NCBI GenBank assembly: GCA_016191435.1
Contig: JACPOQ010000083.1
Coordinates: 150,990-214,989 of the forward strand
Origin: Chloroflexota bacterium
GTDB taxonomy: Bacteria > Chloroflexota > Dehalococcoidia > Tepidiformales > Tepidiformaceae
Direction of reading: 5' to 3'
DNA length: 64,000 nucleotides
The position numbers and the translations under genes were made by a program. Shown piece by piece: positions 32,039 to 39,149 of the stretch; position 1 is the stretch's first letter; each line of letters starts with the position of its first letter. The notes beneath the pieces were generated by a model. The model saw nothing but the letters and a program-made list of their open reading frames with translations, did not search any database and was not told the DNA's origin.

Positions 32039-32086
32039 ACGCCGATACGCCGATACGCCGACACGCCCCTACGCCGACACGCCCTA
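32039..32086. repeat. tandem octamer array spanning the mutL stop
   Basis: Six units: ACGCCGAT, ACGCCGAT, ACGCCGAC, ACGCCCCT, ACGCCGAC, ACGCCCTA. The last unit holds the TAG stop of mutL (minus strand, 32084-32086). It lies between convergent genes. Confidence 0.75.
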
Positions 32087-33889
32087 CCGCCGCCCGAACT
32101 GCCGCTCGATCGCCTCCGTCCCCACCCGCACCAGCGTAGGGCGCCCGTGCGGGCACGTCCGCGGGTTCGGAGTCTGTTCCAGGTCCGCCACCAGCCGCCG
32201 CATCTCCTCCAGCGCCAGCGCCATCCCCGCCCGCACGCTCGCGTGGCAGGCGATGGTTGCAGCCGCCCGCCCGAAGGGGTCGCTCACACGCCGCTCGCTG
32301 CCCAACTGCTCCAACAGCCCGCGCAACGCCGCCGCGATGTCCGTCCCGCCGATCCCCGCCGGCACCGCCCGCACCAGGTACGCCGATTCCCCGAACGGCT
32401 CGACCTCCAGCCCCAGCGCCGCGAGGTGGCCGCAATGCTCCTCCAGCGTCGCCGCGAGCAGCGGGTCGAGTTCCGCCAGCGCCGGCTCCAGCAGCGGCTG
32501 GCGAACCACGGCGCCGGCCTCACGCGTGACGATGCGGTCGTAGACCACGCGCTCGTGCGCAGCGTGCTGGTCCAGGAGGTACATCCCATCGGGCCCTTCG
32601 CAGACGATGTACGTCGCGCCCATCTGGCCCACCACCCGCAGGAGCGGCAGCACCTCGCGTTGCGTGGCGCCGACTGCCGGCCCGCCGCTGGCCCCTCCAG
32701 GTGCAGTTGGTTCGAACGTGAGGCGCGGCTGGGTGGCTTGCGGCCGCAGGAGCGCCGCCGGCGGGTCCAACCGCGACCGCAACGGCGGGACGATCGCCGC
32801 CCGGTTCGGAGCCTCCACCGTGCTCCCCGGCCGCCCTGGCGCCTCCGCGCTCGCCGGATCCTTCCAGCCCCACCCCACCGGCCGCGACTGTTCGAGCGCG
32901 GCCTGCACCGCGTGGCGCACCGCCCGCGCCACCCCGCGCTCGTCCCGGAACCTCACCTCCGCCTTCGCCGGGTGCACGTTCACGTCGACTTCTTCGCCCG
33001 GGAGCGCGAGCGTGAGCGCAGCCAACGGGTGCCGACCCACCGGCAGCTGCGACTGGTATGCGTCCACGATCGCGAACGTCAGCGGCCGGCTCTGCACCCA
33101 GCGCCCGTTCACGAACACCGAGATCGCGGCGCGGTTGCCGCGGTGGACCGCGGGTGGCCCTGCCAGCCCCGCCACCACCGCCACCTCCTCGCCGAACTCG
33201 ACATCGAGCATCTGCGCGCCCACGTCCGCGCCGTACACGGCCGCGAACGCGTGGCGGAGGTCGCCGTCGCCGCTTGTGGCCAGCGCCCGCCGCCCGTTGG
33301 AGCTGAACTGGAAAGCGATGCCCGGGTAGGCGAGCGCGTAGTGCGACACCAGCGTCGTCACCTGGCGCGCCTCGGCCGTCGCGCTGCCGAGGAACTTCCG
33401 CCGTGCCGGCAGCCGCCCGAATAGCTCGCGCACCGCGAACGAGGTCCCGACCGGCGCCGGCCGTGCCGTCCGCCGCACCACCCGCGCATCCACCAGCGTC
33501 GCGTGCAATCCCACCGGCTCGCCGGCGGCCCGCGTCGTCAACTCGACGTCGCCCGCCGCCGCGATGGACGGCAGCGCTTCGCCCCGGAAGCCGAGCGTGC
33601 GCACGTGGCTGAGATCATCGAGCGCGCCGATCTTGCTCGTCGCGTGGCGCTCGAACGCGAGCTCGACCTGCTCGGGCGCGATCCCGCGGCCGTCGTCGGT
33701 GACGCGGATCAACGCGAGCCCGCCCTCCTCGACCTCGAGCGTGATCCTCGCCGCGCCCGCGTCGATGGCGTTGTCGAGCAGCTCGCGCACCACCGACACC
33801 GGCCGCTCGATCACCTCACCGGCCGCGATTCGCGCCGCCACCTCCGGTGCGAGCACCCGGATCATCGGCGCCGCCACGAACGTGGTCAC
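32084..33889 (-). CDS. mutL: DNA mismatch repair protein MutL
   Basis: 601 residues. The N-terminal GHKL ATPase is standard: R-I-A-A-G-E-V-I-E-R-P, E-L-L-D-N-A-I-D-A-G-A, D-D-G-R-G-I, G-F-R-G-E-A-L-P-S-I. The C-terminal half has the endonuclease metal motif D-Q-H-A-A-H-E-R-V-V-Y-D, with Asp where Glu is usual at the end, plus C-P-H-G-R-P and a final Q-F-G-R. So it is a nicking-type MutL, as expected where MutH is absent. The GTG start overlaps the mutS TGA (GTGA); an ATG eight codons later (33865) is an alternative closer to the usual N-terminus. It is the second gene of the mutS-mutL unit. Confidence 0.96.
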   Translation of the reverse strand: MTTFVAAPMIRVLAPEVAARIAAGEVIERPVSVVRELLDNAIDAGAARITLEVEEGGLALIRVTDDGRGIAPEQVELAFERHATSKIGALDDLSHVRTLGFRGEALPSIAAAGDVELTTRAAGEPVGLHATLVDARVVRRTARPAPVGTSFAVRELFGRLPARRKFLGSATAEARQVTTLVSHYALAYPGIAFQFSSNGRRALATSGDGDLRHAFAAVYGADVGAQMLDVEFGEEVAVVAGLAGPPAVHRGNRAAISVFVNGRWVQSRPLTFAIVDAYQSQLPVGRHPLAALTLALPGEEVDVNVHPAKAEVRFRDERGVARAVRHAVQAALEQSRPVGWGWKDPASAEAPGRPGSTVEAPNRAAIVPPLRSRLDPPAALLRPQATQPRLTFEPTAPGGASGGPAVGATQREVLPLLRVVGQMGATYIVCEGPDGMYLLDQHAAHERVVYDRIVTREAGAVVRQPLLEPALAELDPLLAATLEEHCGHLAALGLEVEPFGESAYLVRAVPAGIGGTDIAAALRGLLEQLGSERRVSDPFGRAAATIACHASVRAGMALALEEMRRLVADLEQTPNPRTCPHGRPTLVRVGTEAIERQFGRR

Positions 33890-36426
33890 CGCTTCTTCGC
33901 CACGGGCAGTAGCGCCCGTAGTTCGTAGAGCACCTGGATCGCCTCGATCGGTGTCATGCCGTCGATATCCAGCTTCGTTACCGCAACCTCGATGGGCGAC
34001 GGTCCCCCGAACAGCGCCGGCTGCATTCCCCCGTGCCCGTTCGCGGATGGCGCCGGCAAGCCATCGCGTGCCGCCTCCAGTTCGGCCAACAGGTGCTCGG
34101 CGCGCGTCACCACCGCGCCCGGCAGCCCCGCGAGCCGCGCCACGTGGATACCATAGGAGCGGTCGCTCGGGCCCGGCACGATCCGGTGCTCGAACACCAC
34201 CTCGCCGCCGTCATCCCGCACGGCGACATGCGCGTTGCGCACGCGCGGCAGCACTTCCGCCAGCCCCGTCAGTTCGTGGTAGTGCGTCGCGAACAGCGTC
34301 CGCGCCGCGACCTCCTTGCGGTTGTGCAGGAACTCCACCACCGCCCGCGCGATCGCCATGCCGTCGAAGGTGCTCGTCCCGCGCCCCACTTCGTCCAGCA
34401 CCACCAGCGATTGCGGCGTCGCCTGGTGGAGGATCTGCGCCGTCTCCACCATCTCCACCATGAACGTCGATTGCCCGGCCGCGAGGTCGTCCTGCGCACC
34501 GATGCGCGTGAAGATGCGGTCGAACAGCGGCAGGTCTGCCTCCGCCGCCGGCACGAACGATCCCGCCTGCGCCATCAGGGCGATGAGCGCGACCTGCCGC
34601 AGGAACGTCGATTTGCCGCTCATGTTCGGGCCCGTGATCAGCAACACCTGGCAGTCCGCATCGAGGATGCAGTCGTTCGGCACGAACCGTCCCGGCCCGA
34701 GTGCATGTTCGACCACCGGGTGCCGCCCGCCGGCGATGCGCAGGCTGGCCGAATCCTCGTGAAAGCGCGGGCGTATGTACCCCGCCGTCGCCGCCACTTC
34801 CCCCAGGGCGAGCACGAGGTCGATGAGCGCGACCGCATCCGCGACCGCCTGCAACTGCGCCAGCCCCGCCGCCAGCGACTCGAGCAGCGCCGCGAAGGCC
34901 TGCTTTTCGAGGTCCACTAGCCGGTCGCGGGCGCCCACCAGCCGCGACTCGTGCTCTTTCAGCTCCTCGGTTACGTAACGCTCCGCCCCGACGAGCGTCT
35001 GCCGCCGCTGGTAATAGTCGGGCACGGCGCCCGCGTTCGCGCTCGACACTTCGATGTAGTAGCCGAACACGCGGTTATGCCCGACCTTCAGCGAACGGAT
35101 CCCCGTGCGTTCGCGCTCGCTCCGTTCGAGCCCGAGCAGGAAGCCGCGCGCGTCGCGCGTCATCGCCCGCAGCGAATCGATCTCCGCGGTGAAGCCCGGG
35201 CGGATGACGCCGCCCTCGTCGAAGCCCGGCGGTGGGTCGTCGTCGAGCGCCGCGTCGAGCGTGAGCAACGCATCGGCCGCGCCGGCGATCGCCTCAAGCG
35301 ATTCCAGCACGATGGGCGGTGCCTCACCACGCGTCAGCATCGCCGCGAGGTCCAGCGTCGTGCGCAGTCCAAGGCGCAGCCCATGCAGGTCGCGCGGGCC
35401 GGCGGAGCGCGCCCCAACCTTCCCCGCCAGCCGCCCGAGATCCGGCATCCCGCGCAGCAGCGCCTGGCATTGCTCGCGCTCGATCGGGTGTCCCACAGCC
35501 CACCCGACCGCGTCGTGCCGCTGCCCGAGGGCGCCGCCATCGCGCAGCGGGTGCGTGAGCCACGCCCGCAGGAGCCGCCCGCCCATGGCCGTATGGGTGC
35601 CGTTGAGTACGCTGCACAGCGACGCATGCCCCGCGACCGGGAGGACATCGAGATTCCGCAGCGTGCGCTGGTCGATGGTGAGCAGGCCCCCGGCCGGCAG
35701 CGCCCGCACGCGCTGCAGGGCGCCCAGCGCCGCCGGGTACGTCTCCCGCAGGTACGCGACGATGTGCGCGAGGGCCGCCGCCTCGGCCGCGCCCTCCAGG
35801 AGCGCGCCCTGGGCCTGCTCGCCGAATTGCTTCGCCAGCTCGGCCTCGACCGCCAGCTCGCTGAACTGAGGCCGCCGGCAGATCGTCGCGCTCAGGCCGG
35901 GCGGCACGTCCATGTCTTCGACCAGCAGCTCCGAGGGTGCGCTGCGCAGCAGTTCCAGCAGCGCCTCCTCGCCGCGCGCCAGCCGAACTTCCCCGGTCGT
36001 GATGTCGGCGAGCGCGGCCGCCGGCCCGTCGCGGCGCACCACGTACGCCGCGAGGTAGTTGGGCGCCCCCGCCTCGAGCGACGCCTCGGCCGTCACCGTC
36101 CCCGCCGTTACCACGCGCACCACGTCGCGCGGCACGATCCCTTTGACCTCCGCCGGGTCCGCCAATTGCTCGCAGACGGCCACGCGGTAGCCGCGCGCCA
36201 CGAGCTTCGCCACGTGCCCGTCGATGCTGTGGTACGGCACACCGGCGAGTGGCACACGCAGATCCTTGCCCATCGGCTTGCTCGTGAGCGTGATCTGCAG
36301 CTCGGCCGCCACGAGTTTCGCGTCATCGTCGAAGGTCTCGTAGAAGTCGCCCAGCCGGAAAAACAGGATCGTGCCCGGGTAGCGCGCTTTCAGTTCGAGG
36401 TACTGCCGCCGGATGGGCGTGGACAC
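33886..36426 (-). CDS. mutS: DNA mismatch repair protein MutS
   Basis: 846 residues from a GTG with GGGAG six bases upstream. The mismatch-reading Phe-x-Glu is in G-D-F-Y-E-T-F near residue 30, marking MutS1 rather than MutS2. The ATPase has G-P-N-M-S-G-K-S-T, then D-E-V-G-R-G-T-S-T-F-D-G and T-H-Y-H-E-L. Domains follow the usual order: mismatch recognition, connector, core/clamp, ATPase and a C-terminal HTH. It recognises base mismatches and recruits MutL. A TAGAAT hexamer about 30 bases upstream is a reasonable -10. Confidence 0.97.
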   Translation of the reverse strand: MSTPIRRQYLELKARYPGTILFFRLGDFYETFDDDAKLVAAELQITLTSKPMGKDLRVPLAGVPYHSIDGHVAKLVARGYRVAVCEQLADPAEVKGIVPRDVVRVVTAGTVTAEASLEAGAPNYLAAYVVRRDGPAAALADITTGEVRLARGEEALLELLRSAPSELLVEDMDVPPGLSATICRRPQFSELAVEAELAKQFGEQAQGALLEGAAEAAALAHIVAYLRETYPAALGALQRVRALPAGGLLTIDQRTLRNLDVLPVAGHASLCSVLNGTHTAMGGRLLRAWLTHPLRDGGALGQRHDAVGWAVGHPIEREQCQALLRGMPDLGRLAGKVGARSAGPRDLHGLRLGLRTTLDLAAMLTRGEAPPIVLESLEAIAGAADALLTLDAALDDDPPPGFDEGGVIRPGFTAEIDSLRAMTRDARGFLLGLERSERERTGIRSLKVGHNRVFGYYIEVSSANAGAVPDYYQRRQTLVGAERYVTEELKEHESRLVGARDRLVDLEKQAFAALLESLAAGLAQLQAVADAVALIDLVLALGEVAATAGYIRPRFHEDSASLRIAGGRHPVVEHALGPGRFVPNDCILDADCQVLLITGPNMSGKSTFLRQVALIALMAQAGSFVPAAEADLPLFDRIFTRIGAQDDLAAGQSTFMVEMVETAQILHQATPQSLVVLDEVGRGTSTFDGMAIARAVVEFLHNRKEVAARTLFATHYHELTGLAEVLPRVRNAHVAVRDDGGEVVFEHRIVPGPSDRSYGIHVARLAGLPGAVVTRAEHLLAELEAARDGLPAPSANGHGGMQPALFGGPSPIEVAVTKLDIDGMTPIEAIQVLYELRALLPVAKKR

Positions 36427-36694
36427 AGGCGCTCCCGGGCCGGGGATGGTGCCATTCTAACCGGCAGGCGAACAGATGTGCGCGTCGCGAGCTGGCAAAT
36501 CGGCGCCTCCGGGCAGGCCGCCACTCGTACGCCGTCAACCCGGTGCTGTTGCGATTCCGGATCAATCCCCGGGTGAACCGTGGAGAATTCCTCGCGTTTC
36601 TGCGCGGGAATCGCGGCACGCTGTCATTCGCTCCGTCCCTACGGTGTCTAACAAGAGCGAGGGGAACGCTCGTCGTGGAAAGGAACCGGCTACG

Positions 36695-36928
36695 GTGATG
36701 CAGAGTGGCCACACGCTGGATGATCCGGCGGGAACCAGGCGCCCCGTCGGCACGGTCTGCGCCTGGTGTGATTCGGCGAAAGAGCGCGTGGCTACGCCGA
36801 ACCTCGCCTCGTGGGGGATCTGCTGGGACTGCCTCCTGCGTTACTTCCCCAGTGTCATCTCGCCCGAAGAGAAGCATCGCTTCTTCCCCGAGGCCGCCGG
36901 GCAGTCCCACCGCAGGGGCAACGTCTAG
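36695..36928 (+). CDS. small two-CxxC (zinc-finger-like) protein
   Basis: 77 residues from the GTG at 36695 (ATG at 36698 also possible), with AAAGGAA upstream. Two cysteine pairs, C-A-W-C and C-W-D-C, about 25 residues apart suggest a structural zinc site. The remainder is polar and has S-P-E-E-K-H-R-F-F. Family not recognised. It is divergent from mutS and convergent with the sigma-factor gene. About 270 bases between mutS and this gene show only promoter-like sequence. Confidence 0.5.
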   Translation: MMQSGHTLDDPAGTRRPVGTVCAWCDSAKERVATPNLASWGICWDCLLRYFPSVISPEEKHRFFPEAAGQSHRRGNV

Positions 36929-36937
36929 CAGGCTGAG

Positions 36938-38569
36938 CTACGGCCCTAGCCCGGTCAGCAAGGCCCCAACCTCGGCCGTCACCGGGGATACGGCACCAGC
37001 GAGGTTCCCGCCGGAGGGGATAAGCGCACTCACCGGGTCGGCCGGGACGAGTGCGGGCGCCTCCCCCACCAGGATGGTCGCGAGCGGGGCGACGGCCGAG
37101 CTCACCACGCTATCTACCACCGCCACCGGGTCCGGCAGCGAGGCGGCCAGGCTTTCGGCGATTGGGGGCAGCTCCAGGTTCGGAACCGCCACCGTTGGGG
37201 TAACTAACGGGGCCACCTGGCCGGAAACGACCGCGTTCACAGTGCCGGTTGGCTCCGGGAACCCACCCTCCGCAGCCTTCGCGGCCCGCGCCGGCGGTGT
37301 GATCGAGCGGACCGGGGGCGAATCCCTGGCCACGAGACCGGTGCCGCCGGCAGATTCCCCACTGGCGGCCGGCGCTACGGGGGTGCCCGGTGTCTGCGGT
37401 GGCGGCGCGGCCGCCGGCGACGGACTTGGCGCGGGCGTTGGGCTCGATGCCGGGGATGGCGCCGCTGTTGGGCTCGACGCTGGGGATAGCGTGGCGGTGA
37501 CCAGCGGTGGAGTCGCCGTCGGGGTGGTAGCCGCAACGTCCGCGGCGGCGGCGGGCTTGCCGCCGCTGCTCTGCCAGGGCGCGATGACGGCCACGGTGGC
37601 GCTAATCGCCGCCGCGACCACCGCCGCCCCGACCAGAACGGCGGTCCCCATCGATGCGGCTCCGCCACCGGCGACACCGGCGCCAGCCGCCACACCCACT
37701 CCAGCGCCCGCCCCCGCCGCACTTCCGCCGATCGCGCCCGCGCCGATCTTCGCGAGCATTCCCGCCTTCCACGCGGCGGCGGCGGCCACCGGCGCGAGCG
37801 CGCCGAATGCCGCCTCGAGCCGCGCGAGGGCGATGCCTTCCACCTGGCACCGTTCGCAGCCGCGCCGATGGCGGTCGATGATCTTGCGGACGCCGGGGCT
37901 CATGTTTCCGGTCGCTGGCAGCTCACGGTCGAGCCGGGGGCAGTGGGCGCGGCCTTCCTTCAGGAGCAAGAGGGCCACCGTTGCGTCCGCCAGTGCGTGG
38001 CGGCTCCGCATCAGGATGACGGCGGCGTGGTTCTTGCTGATCCCGAGCGTCGCCGCGATCTCCGGCGTGTCGAAGCCCCGCCGCAGGTGGAGATCGAGTA
38101 CGGCGTACTCTCGTGCCTCCAGCCCCAGGGCCGCCTCCCAGACGAGCGTCGCCGTCGCCGCCCGCTCCGCCCGTTCCTGCGGGTCGATGCCGGGGTCGTG
38201 GTCTCTCACTCCTGTAAGGTCGAAGACTCCCTCTCCTGGCCCGCACCCGGCGCGCACACCCCGGGCGGTCATGCGGCGATGGTTCAGCGCGCGGTGGTAC
38301 GCGATGGTGAACAGCCAACTGCGGAAACTATCGGCTTTTTTCAGGCCGCCGAGCGCTTGCATCGCCTTGAGAAACGTATCCTGCGTGACGTCCTCGGCCG
38401 TGGCCGGGTCGCCGAGCAGCCGCCCCACGAAGTCGTAGACGGCATCGAAGTGCGCCGCATACAGCGCCGAAAACGCTTCGCGATCGCCTTCCTTCGCGCG
38501 CGCAAGCAACTCAGCTTCGTGCGCGCGCGGCTCTCCTCCCGTACACGCCTCGGCCACAGGGTCTGTCAC
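36938..38569 (-). CDS. ECF sigma factor fused to a membrane segment and Pro/Ala-rich tail
   Basis: 543 residues from a GTG with GGAGAGAGG upstream. Residues 1-190 are a complete ECF sigma factor: sigma-2 with Y-D-F-V-G-R-L-L-G-D-P-A-T-A-E-D-V-T-Q-D, sigma-4 with I-A-A-T-L-G-I-S-K-N-H-A-A-V. Then a C-E-R-C-type pair (about 230-245), a Gly/Ala-rich region, a transmembrane helix near 315-335 and about 200 residues of Ser/Pro/Thr/Ala-rich, presumably extracytoplasmic sequence. Normal ECF factors are about 190 residues with a separate anti-sigma. Here one chain may combine sigma factor and membrane tether, so activation could require proteolysis. That is inference. Confidence 0.82.
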   Translation of the reverse strand: MTDPVAEACTGGEPRAHEAELLARAKEGDREAFSALYAAHFDAVYDFVGRLLGDPATAEDVTQDTFLKAMQALGGLKKADSFRSWLFTIAYHRALNHRRMTARGVRAGCGPGEGVFDLTGVRDHDPGIDPQERAERAATATLVWEAALGLEAREYAVLDLHLRRGFDTPEIAATLGISKNHAAVILMRSRHALADATVALLLLKEGRAHCPRLDRELPATGNMSPGVRKIIDRHRRGCERCQVEGIALARLEAAFGALAPVAAAAAWKAGMLAKIGAGAIGGSAAGAGAGVGVAAGAGVAGGGAASMGTAVLVGAAVVAAAISATVAVIAPWQSSGGKPAAAADVAATTPTATPPLVTATLSPASSPTAAPSPASSPTPAPSPSPAAAPPPQTPGTPVAPAASGESAGGTGLVARDSPPVRSITPPARAAKAAEGGFPEPTGTVNAVVSGQVAPLVTPTVAVPNLELPPIAESLAASLPDPVAVVDSVVSSAVAPLATILVGEAPALVPADPVSALIPSGGNLAGAVSPVTAEVGALLTGLGP

Positions 38570-38716
38570 GCTTGCTTGCCTCTCTCCAGGTTGAGGCTAT
38601 GTGGCGGCCGGGGCCGCCGCAACAAGCTCGTCCCGAAAGGGAACTATCATCCTGGTGACAGCGAGGGTCCGCCCGCCACCCTTCCGCCCGGCATCGGGGC
38701 CGGATCGCGCACGCGG

Positions 38717-38728
38717 TAGCATGACAGC
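38717..38728 (+). promoter_or_regulatory. leaderless -10 box for the ABM protein gene
   Basis: TAGCAT at 38717-38722, six bases, ATG at 38729; no Shine-Dalgarno. Confidence 0.5.
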
Positions 38729-39040
38729 ATGAGCAAATACGGCATGTACGTGAAATTCACCGCGCATCCCGGCCAGAGGGACACGCTCGCCCGGCTCCTT
38801 GGCGAGGCCGCCGCCGGCATGGCCGTTGCGTCCGGCTGCGAGATCTGGATCGTCAACACGTCGCCATCCGAGCCCGACGCCGTCTGGGTCACCGAGGTCT
38901 GGGCGAGCAAGGCCGAACACGATGCCTCGCTCGCGCCGCCCGAGACCCGCGAACGCATCGCACGGGTCATGCCCCTGCTGGCCGCCGCAGCCGAGGCCAC
39001 CGAACTCACGCCCGTCGCCGGCAAGGGCCTCACCCCGTAG
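38729..39040 (+). CDS. antibiotic-biosynthesis-monooxygenase-like (ABM) protein
   Basis: 103 residues. The pattern M-Y-V-K-F-T-A-H-P-G-Q-R-D-T-L, a central C-E-I-W-I-V-N, then V-W-V-T-E-V-W-A-S-K-A-E-H-D-A-S-L fits the ABM dimeric barrel family (YgiN-like quinol monooxygenases and relatives). It may oxidise small quinols or act in stress. It stands alone, convergent with topA. Confidence 0.85.
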   Translation: MSKYGMYVKFTAHPGQRDTLARLLGEAAAGMAVASGCEIWIVNTSPSEPDAVWVTEVWASKAEHDASLAPPETRERIARVMPLLAAAAEATELTPVAGKGLTP

Positions 39041-39121
39041 TCGGCACGCGTCCAGCTACCGCTGCGGCGAGCATCAACCTCCGCCAACTCAGGCGGCGCG
39101 CCCGCATCCGCTGGCCTTCCT

Positions 39122-39149
39122 GCCAATAGCCAATGGCCAACAGCTAACT
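39122..39149. repeat. tandem heptamer array spanning the topA stop
   Basis: GCCAATA, GCCAATG, GCCAACA, GCTAACT. On the minus strand the TAG stop of topA is in the last unit, and the following units are NATTGGC-like, matching 23208-23228. Confidence 0.65.

Noticed and set aside
34951..36576. Open frame of about 540 codons on the plus strand opposite mutS
   Set aside because: Arg-rich shadow; mutS is complete on the other strand.
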